NCBI GenBank assembly: GCA_964429915.1
Contig: CAYSDZ010000013.1
Location: forward strand, 1 to 64,000
Direction: 5' to 3'
Origin: Alteromonas_F sp964429915
Lineage (GTDB): Bacteria; Pseudomonadota; Gammaproteobacteria; Enterobacterales; Alteromonadaceae
DNA length: 64,000 nucleotides
Below, piece after piece: positions 44,015 to 52,618 of this stretch (its first letter is position 1; each line of letters starts with the position of its first letter). The notes beneath the pieces are model-generated. The model did not search any database. It had not been told where the DNA came from and saw only the letters and a program-made list of their open reading frames with translations. Position numbers and translations under genes: made by a program.

Positions 44015-44935
44015 TTAGAACATTGACACGCTTTGTTGAATAAACTCAATAGAGGGCGCAAAGTAAGCGCCTCCAGTTTCTGCACTGGTGTAGTCTAGCC
44101 ACCTATCGTAGTCGCCTTCACTTGTGCCAACAATTTGTGAATATAAACGCGCCTTAAACACTCGCGGTGATTTAGCACAACAAACCGAAAATAGCCCTTG
44201 GCGATACATACTCCCGTACGGCATACCTTGCAAAACAAGCTGTTCAGTGGATTCTCCGGCTAATACAGTGCTTGCTCGCACAACATGCGAGGAATCAGAG
44301 CTTTCTGCACTAACAAGGTTGTGTTGTTGCGTCACTCCCATTACTTGTTCTTGTTGTCTTTCTGAAAGGCTATTCCAACGTCGTAAATCATGCCGAAAAC
44401 GCTGTACGTGAATGTAGCTACCTCCTGCGAACAGTGGGTTTTCGTCTCCGATAATCGCAACCTCTCGGCGCTTAATGCCTCGTGGATTATTCGCTGCGTA
44501 AATAAAGCCATTTAAATCTCGACCCTCTAAATAACGAAAACCTGCGGTTGCCTCTACTAGCTCAACATGTAAACGCAACAAATCTACTATTTCTAGGCCT
44601 ATGCGGTAACAGATATCTTGTCGGTCTGTGCGAATTTGAATGAATAGATCAGTTTGAGTAGAAGGCGCACTGCGGTCGTCACACTGTACATCGGGAAACT
44701 CACACAACTCAGAGGGGATCGGCCCAGGATAAAGCTCCTGCCAATAATTTACGCCAATCGCTACCATGCCGGTTACCATGGCTTCATAATGCTCTTGGTC
44801 GTGATGTTCAAATATATCGAGAATCCGAGCAAGCTTAGCTCGCACTTCAGTCGCGTCGTCATCGGTTACATTAAACAATAAATACTGAGCATGTAAATTG
44901 GGTTCAGCACATACGCCTTTTTGAGCTTGCGACAT
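44015..44935 (-). CDS. Dyp-type peroxidase homologue lacking distal catalytic residues
   Basis: The 306-residue protein aligns along its length with YfeX-type (class B) Dyp peroxidases: start MSQAQKGVCAEP, ERDL-like GRDLNGF, RREVAIIGDENPLFAGGSYIHVQRFRHDL, proximal haem ligand His in SSHVVRAS, and TGGAYFAPS at the end. However the catalytic loop GFVDGTENP reads GFIYAANNP (Asp to Tyr), and the distal Arg of IVRQSLPYG reads LVLQGMPYG (Arg to Leu). I read the DNA at both sites and the frame is intact. Haem is probably still bound, but ordinary peroxidase chemistry is doubtful. It is 10 bases from ggt on the same strand. Confidence 0.88.
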   Translation of the reverse strand: MSQAQKGVCAEPNLHAQYLLFNVTDDDATEVRAKLARILDIFEHHDQEHYEAMVTGMVAIGVNYWQELYPGPIPSELCEFPDVQCDDRSAPSTQTDLFIQIRTDRQDICYRIGLEIVDLLRLHVELVEATAGFRYLEGRDLNGFIYAANNPRGIKRREVAIIGDENPLFAGGSYIHVQRFRHDLRRWNSLSERQQEQVMGVTQQHNLVSAESSDSSHVVRASTVLAGESTEQLVLQGMPYGSMYRQGLFSVCCAKSPRVFKARLYSQIVGTSEGDYDRWLDYTSAETGGAYFAPSIEFIQQSVSMF

Positions 44936-44945
44936 GACTTAGACC

Positions 44946-46637
44946 TTAATATCCTGCTGCATAACCATCTTTTCTTGATTCAGAAGCCCCAACGAAGGTT
45001 CTATCGTTGCTATCGGGGCGAAGCACGCCAATCGCTTGATAACCGCCAAACACCCCAATGCTTTCAGCTATTTTGTGTCCTCTGTCACTCAACTCTCGTT
45101 TAACCTGAGCACTTATTCCTGATTCTATATGAACTTCGCCACCATCAAACATCATTTTTCCTGTTGGGCTTGAAGAGCCAGAGTGAATGACTCTAGGGGC
45201 GTCACCCGCTTCTTGTAGGTTCATACCAAAGTCGATGATATTCACTAAAATCTGTGCATGCATTTGCGGTTGAGTCGCGCCACCCATAACTCCAAAACTT
45301 AACCATGGTTGTCCGTCTTTCGTTACAAATGCAGGAATAATGGTATGGAAAGGACGTTTGCCCGGCGCGTAGGTGTTAAAATGGTCAGGCTCTAAGGTGA
45401 ACATTTCCCCTCGATTTTGCAACATAAAACCTAACTCAGGTGGCACCATACCAGAACCCATACCACGATAATTGCTTTGAATGAGCGACACCATGTTGCC
45501 CTCTTTATCTGCGACAGTCAGATAAATCGTATCTCCTTCAACCGGCCCAGCATTAACCGACTTGGCCGACTTGTTGGTGATAAGCTTACGTCTCTCATTT
45601 GCGTATTGTTTAGAAATTAATTGAGAGACTGGGATCGCATTAAAAGCGGGATCAGCATAAAACTTCGCTCTATCAGCAAACGCTATTTTTTTTGCTTCGA
45701 TGAACGTATGCAAGTATTCAGTACTTCCAAACCCCATGCTTTCAATATCGTAACCCTCTAGTAAATTAAGTATTTGCAATGCAGCAATACCTTGCCCATT
45801 TGGTGGCAGCTCCCACACATCGTAGCCTCTATAATTTGTGGAAACAGGTGTTACCCAATTTGAAGTATGGTCAGCCAGATCTTGTTTACTTAAAAATCCG
45901 CCTTCAGCCTGAATATGTGCGGCAATTTTTGCGGCAATATCACCTTTATAAAATGCTTCGCGTCCACCCGTTGCTATTTTCTCGTAGGTCGCAGCTAAAT
46001 GTGGATTTTTAAAAATATCACCTGCTTTGGGTACTTTACCATCAACCAAGTACGTTTCTGCAAACCCTGAGTAATGTCCCACTCTGTCGGCATTTAATTG
46101 CCAATAATGTGCGATTACCTCCGACACAGGAAAACCCGATTTAGCGTACTCAATAGCTGGCGTGAGTAGCTCTGGCATAGATAAGCGCCCAAACTTCTTA
46201 TGTAACATAAACCAGCCGTCTACTGCTCCAGGCACAGACACAGGCAACGGACCAAAAGACGGAATCGCCGTTAAACCTTGTTTGGTTAATTCGGTAAGCG
46301 TTAGTGACTGCGGAGAACGCCCTGAGGCATTCAGGCCATGGAGTTGGTGTTTTTTTGCATCCCAGACAATGGCGAATAAGTCGCCCCCTATACCGCAGCC
46401 TGTGGGTTCTACCAACCCAAGTACCGCATTTGCCGCTATCGCTGCATCTACCGCGCTACCACCGGCTTTAAGTACATCAATCGCTGTTTGAGTGGCAAGA
46501 GGATGGCTTGTGGCTGCCATTCCATTTTGCGTGAACACTTCTGAACGACTTGAAAACAGTTGCCCGGTCACTCGGTCGTAAGCTGCAACAGGAAAACCCA
46601 TGAAGATCATAAAGAAAAACAAAAAATAATTTCGCAT
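44946..46637 (-). CDS. ggt: periplasmic gamma-glutamyltransferase
   Basis: The 563-residue protein has a signal peptide (MRNYFLFFFMIFMGFPVAA), the large-subunit text ATQTAIDVLKAGGSAVDAAIAAN and GIGGDLFAIVWD, and the autoprocessing site EGDTIYLTVADKEGNMVSLIQS, where the Thr after GD is the predicted nucleophile of the small subunit. GRPF-like GKRPFHTIIPA and GVMGGATQPQMH are also present. It hydrolyses or transfers the gamma-glutamyl group of glutathione and related peptides. The gene lies downstream of the PII gene on the same strand after a hairpin. Confidence 0.9.
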   Translation of the reverse strand: MRNYFLFFFMIFMGFPVAAYDRVTGQLFSSRSEVFTQNGMAATSHPLATQTAIDVLKAGGSAVDAAIAANAVLGLVEPTGCGIGGDLFAIVWDAKKHQLHGLNASGRSPQSLTLTELTKQGLTAIPSFGPLPVSVPGAVDGWFMLHKKFGRLSMPELLTPAIEYAKSGFPVSEVIAHYWQLNADRVGHYSGFAETYLVDGKVPKAGDIFKNPHLAATYEKIATGGREAFYKGDIAAKIAAHIQAEGGFLSKQDLADHTSNWVTPVSTNYRGYDVWELPPNGQGIAALQILNLLEGYDIESMGFGSTEYLHTFIEAKKIAFADRAKFYADPAFNAIPVSQLISKQYANERRKLITNKSAKSVNAGPVEGDTIYLTVADKEGNMVSLIQSNYRGMGSGMVPPELGFMLQNRGEMFTLEPDHFNTYAPGKRPFHTIIPAFVTKDGQPWLSFGVMGGATQPQMHAQILVNIIDFGMNLQEAGDAPRVIHSGSSSPTGKMMFDGGEVHIESGISAQVKRELSDRGHKIAESIGVFGGYQAIGVLRPDSNDRTFVGASESRKDGYAAGY

Positions 46638-46709
46638 ATCGACAGAAAAACAGCCTTTTCAACCTTGATAGGGTATCAATATAGCGCGGTTTTAACTTGC
46701 ATTGAAGTG

Positions 46710-46740
46710 AAAGAGCGGTCTGCTTACTTTACCGCTCTTT
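46710..46740 (-). terminator. terminator after the PII gene
   Basis: AAAGAGCGGT and ACCGCTCTTT form a perfect 10-bp stem with an 11-base loop between the PII stop and the ggt start. The T tract after the stem on the minus strand is short. Confidence 0.65.
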
Positions 46741-46775
46741 TTAAAAAGAGTTTCGTAGTTGCTTGGAATTGAATT

Positions 46776-47114
46776 TTACAAAGCGTCGGTATCCGTTTCC
46801 CCCGTTCTAATACGCACAACTTGTAGTAAATCGTATACAAATACTTTTCCATCGCCTATTTTTCCTGTTTTTGCCGCCGCTGTGATCGCTTCAACTAAGC
46901 GTTCAACCTGCTTATCTTCGGCAGCAACTTCAAGTTTAATTTTAGGCAGAAAGTCGACTTGATACTCTGCCCCGCGATACAGCTCAGTGTGTCCTTTTTG
47001 ACGACCAAAGCCTTTTATTTCGGTAACAGTAAGACCATCAATTCCTATTTCAGAAATAGCTTCACGAACGTCATCCAATTTAAATGGCTTAACAATAGCG
47101 GTCACTAATTTCAT
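46776..47114 (-). CDS. glnK: nitrogen regulatory PII protein, GlnK-like
   Basis: The 112-residue protein matches PII signal transducers: KPFKLDDVREAISEIGI, VTEIKGFGRQKGHTELYRGAEYQVDFLPK with the uridylylated tyrosine of the T-loop, and TGKIGDGKVFVYDLLQVVRIRTGE. The start MKLVTAIVKPF is nearer to GlnK (MKLVTVIIKPF) than to GlnB. It senses glutamine, 2-oxoglutarate and ATP/ADP. GlnK usually precedes amtB, which is absent here. A sigma-54-like promoter lies upstream, supporting nitrogen control. AAGGAG precedes the ATG. Confidence 0.92.
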   Translation of the reverse strand: MKLVTAIVKPFKLDDVREAISEIGIDGLTVTEIKGFGRQKGHTELYRGAEYQVDFLPKIKLEVAAEDKQVERLVEAITAAAKTGKIGDGKVFVYDLLQVVRIRTGETDTDAL

Positions 47115-47187
47115 TGTTCACTCCTTTTAATTTTTATTCTCAATTTTGTATCTAGCCCGTCACAGGGCTTATTTGCATTTTTAAGTC

Positions 47188-47202
47188 GCAATTTTTAAGC
47201 CA
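47188..47202 (-). promoter_or_regulatory. sigma-54-like promoter of the PII gene
   Basis: On the minus strand TGGC, seven bases, TTGC: the -24 GG and -12 GC are present at exact spacing. The predicted start is about 60 bases before the PII ATG. The ACG after TGGC is not conserved. Confidence 0.5.
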
Positions 47203-47379
47203 TACTAACAGCGACTATTTATCTGCTAATTAGCATAATAATGTAAGTTTTTTGGACGGTTTGTCTGCTTCAAATGGATGCAGTTGTTTTTTTTGCACCT
47301 TTTTTGTGCGTTGTGAACTTTTTATGTTTTGCATGTTCTGAAAGTCGAGTGAATGGCTTAGACGAAGAACAAAGGAAAA

Positions 47380-48135
47380 ATGAACAAGGGACAGACGAGA
47401 AAGCCAATAGAAATACTTTTTCCCTTGTGTTTTTCTATCGCGCTCCACGGTGCTCTTGTGTTTTTAATTAGTCAGGTATTTTTCACTCCATCCGCGCCCT
47501 TAGTAAAAAAACCGCCATTACAAGCTAAGCTGTATTTTCCACCTCATCAGGAAAAGCCGTTGATACAGCAGCGTGAAGCGACACAAAACCTTAAGACTGA
47601 GGAAACGAGTATCGAAGTTAGTGAACAGGTGGTCGATGACATGGCGACCGAGTCCAAAATGACGGCTGAGGCAAGTACAGAAGTGAGTGCAGAGCTGACT
47701 GCACAAAGAACGCCTGAACCCGTGGCTCCCCCCTCTACTGAGCAAAAGTCGGAATCTAGGAGCGTTCAACCTAAACCGGTTGATATACGAGAAGCAACAC
47801 GTCGCGCGCTATCCACTATTCACTCTCAAAACATGGAAACCACATTTGAAGCAGAACTTAATGAATACCGTTCACGCGACAGTCGCATTATTCAAAACGC
47901 ACCAAGACAAGCGATTGTAGAAGGCCCAATTGATAATCAACCCAAAGCCATACCTGTAACTTGTGCAAGCAAAACAAAGGAAACGTTGATAACAGTGAAT
48001 CGTTCATTATTCGGCGGCAGAATAAGATGTCGGTCATATTCGGCTGATGACATAAATGCTTACATCGACAAGCAACATAATAAAGGACAAGAAAAACTTG
48101 ATCAAAACAACCAAAAAAGTGGTGAAAATAACTAA
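47380..48135 (+). CDS. TonB-like inner-membrane protein with Pro/Glu-rich periplasmic region
   Basis: The 251-residue protein has one N-terminal membrane helix (ILFPLCFSIALHGALVFLISQ) with the TonB-style ALHGALVF text, then a long low-complexity periplasmic stretch rich in Glu, Thr, Ser and Pro (about 45-140), and a C-terminal part (about 150-251) with two cysteines (PVTCASK and GRIRCRSYS) that does not look like the TonB fold. AAAGGA precedes the ATG. I do not recognise the family; a periplasm-spanning partner protein is a guess. Confidence 0.7.
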   Translation: MNKGQTRKPIEILFPLCFSIALHGALVFLISQVFFTPSAPLVKKPPLQAKLYFPPHQEKPLIQQREATQNLKTEETSIEVSEQVVDDMATESKMTAEASTEVSAELTAQRTPEPVAPPSTEQKSESRSVQPKPVDIREATRRALSTIHSQNMETTFEAELNEYRSRDSRIIQNAPRQAIVEGPIDNQPKAIPVTCASKTKETLITVNRSLFGGRIRCRSYSADDINAYIDKQHNKGQEKLDQNNQKSGENN

Positions 48136-48249
48136 CTCAAGTATCTACGTTTTCATTTTTTAGTCAAAATAACACATTGAATAATTTTAAAATTCTCTCC
48201 ACCCCATAAAAGCACTTATTTTTCAATAGCTTAATATTTATTTTCGTTT

Positions 48250-48265
48250 TGGCACAACTATCGCA
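48250..48265 (+). promoter_or_regulatory. sigma-54 promoter of the two-peptide operon
   Basis: TGGCACAACTATCGCA matches the consensus TGGCACGNNNNTTGCA at all but two defined positions, with -24 GG and -12 GC at exact spacing. It lies about 75 bases before the ATG of the 90-aa gene. Confidence 0.65.
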
Positions 48266-48338
48266 AAAACTAAAGCGACTTAACTTAAAACTGCCAAGCA
48301 GTGAAGCGCAGTAACTTAACACAATTTTGGAGAAAATC

Positions 48339-48611
48339 ATGAACGCTCGTCGCACCTTGTTGGCCACTACCTTTGTCTTAACGGCCACTGTAGTTTCAAA
48401 CACCGCTGCTGCCAATACACTAACTGCGCAAAAACCTTTCGCAAGCACAGTACAGCACTACATCGATATTGCCAGTGCCGAAGTGACCGATGAATTAAAA
48501 CGTGAAATAGAAAAAGATATCTTAACCGCGAGTCACCATGCAACACCAGCTATCGATTCATCGGTTTTACTGGCTTCAGTAAATGTGACCGACATCAAAG
48601 AAGAAGATTAA
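48339..48611 (+). CDS. small exported protein, unknown function
   Basis: The 90-residue product has a signal peptide (MNARRTLLATTFVLTATVVSNTAAA is the region; cleavage near AAAN) and a mature part of about 65 residues with a helical segment (DELKREIEKDILTASHH) and an acidic end (DIKEED). The start ATG at 48339 has TTGGAG nine bases before; a TTG at 48327 is not needed. It follows a near-consensus sigma-54 promoter and is followed by a 38-codon gene and a terminator. No family recognised. Confidence 0.7.
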   Translation: MNARRTLLATTFVLTATVVSNTAAANTLTAQKPFASTVQHYIDIASAEVTDELKREIEKDILTASHHATPAIDSSVLLASVNVTDIKEED

Positions 48612-48614
48612 CGC

Positions 48615-48731
48615 ATGCTGCCGTCATCAACAGAAATCCTATTTTTATCGCTGATGCCTGCCTTGGTCTTTGCCGCTGCGGCTATCATTAGTCTAATAAT
48701 TTCAGCTTACTTCTCCCACTCCCTGGGCTAA
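48615..48731 (+). CDS. 38-residue single-helix membrane peptide
   Basis: An ATG three bases after the previous stop opens 38 codons: MLPSSTEILFLSLMPALVF followed by an alanine/isoleucine-rich helix and a short end SHSLG. It is essentially one long transmembrane helix. It lies between the 90-aa exported-protein gene and a strong terminator, which argues that it is a real, co-transcribed gene. No clear ribosome site, so translation may be coupled. Confidence 0.5.
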   Translation: MLPSSTEILFLSLMPALVFAAAAIISLIISAYFSHSLG

Positions 48732-48735
48732 GTTT

Positions 48736-48762
48736 GGTGGGTTCATTGAACCCACCTTTTTT
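48736..48762 (+). terminator. intrinsic terminator of the two-peptide operon
   Basis: GGTGGGTTC and GAACCCACC form a perfect 9-bp stem around ATT, followed by six T. It lies five bases after the stop of the 38-codon gene. Confidence 0.92.
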
Positions 48763-48868
48763 AATTATTAGTAAACAATCAGAAGCAACTGTTTACTCTT
48801 CGGCTATCTCAATACAAATCAAATAGAACAGCCGCCCAATAACGGTTGTGTTTTTGTTAAAGTTCGAG

Positions 48869-50125
48869 CTATGTAAAAAATAGGTGACGCATATCGGGCA
48901 GGTATTTTTCAGCACTGCCCGTGTTAAAACACACGATCACATCGTTTTCTTTGACTAAACCTTGCGCTTTTGCTTCTGAGAGAGCCGCTACTGTTGCAGC
49001 ACCTTCAGGGCTTATCCACATACCGTATTGTTTATATATTCCCGACGTATGCTTGGCGATCGCTTGTTCACTGACCGCTATGGCACCACCGTCACTCGCT
49101 CGTATGACTGCTAACACAGCTTTGTGTCCTACCCCTCCCGGTACATTCAAGCCTGTTGCTAGGGTTTCGCCGCCTTCGGTGGCAACTGTGTCATCAAGGC
49201 CTTGATTAAAACCATCAACGACAGGTGCATTGGCTTCACTTTGAACCGTGATTATTTTCGGTCTGTGACTTCCAATCACGCCTATCTGTTCCAATTCGTC
49301 AAAGGCTTTCCACATTCCCAAAATGCCGGTGCCGCCTCCTGTTGGGTATAACACCACATCGGGAAGCTTCCACTCTGGTTTTTTAATCTTCCACGGTTCG
49401 GCAAGTTCCAAACCCATGGTTTTTTTACCTTCAATGCGCCACCCTGGCTCTTGAAACGTGGCGCAGTTGAAAAAGCCTTGGGGAAGTATGTGCTCTTTCA
49501 TAAAAGCCCCAGCCTCGCGGATAGTACCTTTGACGAGTTCCAACTCAATGCCATCATAAATTTTACTGTACGCGGCGACCTTTCCCATGATTGGCATGGG
49601 CGTATCATCTGGCATGATTACGGTAACGTCAAAGCCATACTTTACCCCGTATTCAGTGAGTGAATCTCCCGCATTTCCTTGCGTTGGTACAGCCAATTTG
49701 TTCAGTCCATAGTGACGCGCCATCGTTGCCACCATTGACATTCCTCGATCTTTAAAACTCCCTGTAGGATTTGCGCCATAGCCTTCATAAGGCTGTCCTT
49801 CGTCTTTAATAACAACATTCAATCCAAGCTGTTTAACCAAAGGATAATCGTTAATATCAATGACTGGCGTATAACCTTCGCCTAAGGTAGCGATAACTGA
49901 TTTGTGTGCTTCGTTGGCGATATCAAAAGGTAATAACGGGCCAAAGCGCCACATCGATTTTACGTTGGGACGATACCAAGACATATCTGGATAATCCGCT
50001 TTAATGCGCTCTGTATCCAAAATTAATTTCACGGGGCGCCCCGTATTAGGGCAAAGATTCATTGGTTTATCGACAGAGTAGATGGAATGGTCTTCCGTGG
50101 ATTGCCAATATTTAACGTAATTCAT
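48869..50125 (-). CDS. threonine synthase-like PLP enzyme
   Basis: The 418-residue fold-type II PLP enzyme has LGEGYTPVIDIND near residue 82, the Schiff-base lysine in NPTGSFKDRGMS, the phosphate-binding glycine loop in VLYPTGGGTGILG, and SPEGAATVAALSEA toward the end. This is the threonine synthase / cysteate synthase-like group that converts O-phosphohomoserine to threonine. Because the threonine operon thrABC is usually elsewhere, this may be a second, specialised enzyme; related dehydratases are an alternative. Confidence 0.82.
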   Translation of the reverse strand: MNYVKYWQSTEDHSIYSVDKPMNLCPNTGRPVKLILDTERIKADYPDMSWYRPNVKSMWRFGPLLPFDIANEAHKSVIATLGEGYTPVIDINDYPLVKQLGLNVVIKDEGQPYEGYGANPTGSFKDRGMSMVATMARHYGLNKLAVPTQGNAGDSLTEYGVKYGFDVTVIMPDDTPMPIMGKVAAYSKIYDGIELELVKGTIREAGAFMKEHILPQGFFNCATFQEPGWRIEGKKTMGLELAEPWKIKKPEWKLPDVVLYPTGGGTGILGMWKAFDELEQIGVIGSHRPKIITVQSEANAPVVDGFNQGLDDTVATEGGETLATGLNVPGGVGHKAVLAVIRASDGGAIAVSEQAIAKHTSGIYKQYGMWISPEGAATVAALSEAKAQGLVKENDVIVCFNTGSAEKYLPDMRHLFFT

Positions 50126-50246
50126 ATTTACCTTTTGCGAACTAAAACCAATAAAACAGAATGCTATTGTAACGTTTTGAAGCGCAACAACGATTGACTC
50201 TGGCGTTTTGATTTGGCAGTTTACCGATTTCCTTTCTCCTAAATTC

Positions 50247-52547
50247 TCACTCTCCGAACCACTTTTCCCACCACGACCTTTCTTTTTGCCGTTTTGGGCG
50301 ACTCATTGGCCTTGCCGAACAATCCTTTATATTTTGAGGAAGCACATCAAGTACTGCCGGCACGCTAAGTGTTTCACCACAACCCGGTACAATTGAATTA
50401 CCTGTTTTAGGATCAAAATGCGCGATACCTAAGCGCTCAGGGAAACGCTGGGCAAGCGACTTGGGTTCTTGCATGCTTTGATAAGCAATAAATACTGGCA
50501 TGGCGCCAGACGCTCCGGATAAATTTATCGTTTTGTTTTCGTCATTACCCACCCACACTGTCACTAGGTCTTGCCTGTCAAATCCGGCGAACCAACTGTC
50601 TCTATAATCATCGGTGGTGCCGGTTTTTGCCGCCATAAATGTATTGGCAAAACGCTTACCGATCGCCTTAGCAGTGCCAGTTTGCGTGACTTGATGTAAG
50701 GCATAGTTTGTTAAGTACGTGGCATCTTCACCGATAACCTGATCGGAATAATCTGCGTGCTGCCATAACAAGGTGTTATTTGCAGACACAATCGATTTTA
50801 CCGTATGCAGCGGAACGTATTGCCCTCTGTTGGCTAAGGTTTGGTAAACTTGGTTAACTTCTAGCATCGGCAAAGCCATTGCGCCCAGCGTTATAGAGGG
50901 CACTTCAGGAATTGGTGTAGTCGCGCCCATCAGTTTAAAATTGTCAATAATATGGCCGAGTCCAACTTCCATACCCAACTGCACCGATGGCACATTTAAC
51001 GATTCGGTTAACGCGGTAATAAGCGGCACTTGATCTCTAAATGTTTTATCTGCATTTTGAGGTTGCCATTGTACCCCTCCTTTATCTGGCAAACTGATGG
51101 GTAAATCGACTAAAGGCGTGGCGAGATTATATTGAGTAGGATCGTCCAATGCAGTGAGATAAACAATGGGTTTAGCCAATGAGCCAATAGGGCGAACGGC
51201 GTCTAATGCTCGGTTAAACCCTCTAAAATCAGTACGACGTCCGCCTACAATCGAACGGATCTCGCCACTGTTGATATCGCTAACCATCACGGCACCTTCT
51301 AAGCTAGCTTTCACGCTTGTTTGTTTGTTATTTAAGGTACTCACTAAGGCTTTTTCAGCACGCCTTTGGGCATTGATATCTATGGTCGTAAAAACTTTCA
51401 AACCTGACTCACGTAAGCTCGGTTCCGCTAGTATGTATTTAAGCTCTCGTCGCACTTTATCCATATAAGCAGGGAATTTTCCACTCGCCAACTTACCCGA
51501 AGTATCAAGCGCAACCGGTGAAGCAGCCATAGTTTGATATTCAGATCCTGAAATAACATTGTTTTCTAACAAGATCCTAAGAATAAGATTGCGTCTTTCA
51601 GCTGCTCTTTCAGGAAAACGAATAGGGTTATAATAAGACGGCCCTTTCACCATACCAACCAATAAAGCTAAGTGCTGTGTTGGCAGCTCATTAAGCGGAC
51701 GATTGAAAAAATAATGCGATGCCAATCCAAAGCCATGTACGGCCATATTGCCGTTTTGACCTAAGTAAACCTCGTTAAGATAAGCGGTGAGGATACGCTC
51801 TTTGCTGTATCTAGCATCGATAATTAACGCCATCAGCGCTTCATTAATTTTTCGTACTATGGATTGCTCTCGTGTCAAAAACACATTTTTTACCAGCTGT
51901 TGGGTAAGTGTGCTCCCTCCTTGTACTGTTTTTCCAGCAGAAATATTGGCAATGAATGCGCGTAAAATAGACGTGGGTGCAATGCCGTGATGTGTATAAA
52001 AGTCTTTGTCTTCTGTGAGTGTCAACGCATCAATAAGCATCGGCGGTATACTGCGAGCTTCTACCAACATACGATCTTCTCGGCTACTGCTCACCAAGCG
52101 TGAGACCAACCATGGCTCTAAACGCGCACTGCGCAATGATTGTTGGTTGTTTAGATCAACAATACTGACAATACGCTGACCATTCCAAGACACTTTTAAC
52201 CGCTGCGCCGCTTCATATCCATCGGGAAAATGAAAGGCTCTGCGATAAATAACAAGCGTGTTTGCGGTAAAAAAGTACATACCACTGGCTCTTACATCGC
52301 TCGTTTTTCGATACTCTAACAGTGCCAATTCATCTTGCACTTCCGTTTTAGTGACTTCATCACCCACTGTCATTGTTAAGGGGCGCGCATATACCTGAGC
52401 CGGCACTTGCCACATATTACCATTGAAAGTCCGCTTAATCTGCGAGTCTAGATAAATCATATAAGCCGCTAACACTGCGAAGCCAGCCAAACACAATCTA
52501 AAAAACAGTTTTCGCTTCCAAGGCTTATTTTTCACTACATTTCCCAT
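50247..52547 (-). CDS. mrcB: bifunctional penicillin-binding protein 1B
   Basis: The 766-residue protein has a short cytoplasmic basic end, one transmembrane helix (FRLCLAGFAVLAAYMIYL), a UB2H-like region (about 60-150), a GT51 glycosyltransferase (TEDKDFYTHHGI, QGGSTLTQQLVKNVFL, KINEALMALI, LNEVYLGQ) and a transpeptidase with the SxxK in RPIGSLAKP, SLN in TESLNVP and KTG in MAAKTGTTDDY. It polymerises and cross-links peptidoglycan with an LpoB-type activator. It diverges from a lytic transglycosylase gene 72 bases away; hrpB, often its neighbour, is 7 kb away. Confidence 0.95.
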   Translation of the reverse strand: MGNVVKNKPWKRKLFFRLCLAGFAVLAAYMIYLDSQIKRTFNGNMWQVPAQVYARPLTMTVGDEVTKTEVQDELALLEYRKTSDVRASGMYFFTANTLVIYRRAFHFPDGYEAAQRLKVSWNGQRIVSIVDLNNQQSLRSARLEPWLVSRLVSSSREDRMLVEARSIPPMLIDALTLTEDKDFYTHHGIAPTSILRAFIANISAGKTVQGGSTLTQQLVKNVFLTREQSIVRKINEALMALIIDARYSKERILTAYLNEVYLGQNGNMAVHGFGLASHYFFNRPLNELPTQHLALLVGMVKGPSYYNPIRFPERAAERRNLILRILLENNVISGSEYQTMAASPVALDTSGKLASGKFPAYMDKVRRELKYILAEPSLRESGLKVFTTIDINAQRRAEKALVSTLNNKQTSVKASLEGAVMVSDINSGEIRSIVGGRRTDFRGFNRALDAVRPIGSLAKPIVYLTALDDPTQYNLATPLVDLPISLPDKGGVQWQPQNADKTFRDQVPLITALTESLNVPSVQLGMEVGLGHIIDNFKLMGATTPIPEVPSITLGAMALPMLEVNQVYQTLANRGQYVPLHTVKSIVSANNTLLWQHADYSDQVIGEDATYLTNYALHQVTQTGTAKAIGKRFANTFMAAKTGTTDDYRDSWFAGFDRQDLVTVWVGNDENKTINLSGASGAMPVFIAYQSMQEPKSLAQRFPERLGIAHFDPKTGNSIVPGCGETLSVPAVLDVLPQNIKDCSARPMSRPKRQKERSWWEKWFGE

Positions 52548-52618
52548 CGCAAATAGGTAGAGCCAATATTTCTTTGCTGTATGATACCCAAAATACAGAT
52601 TTATTGTTGGGTAGGTTT

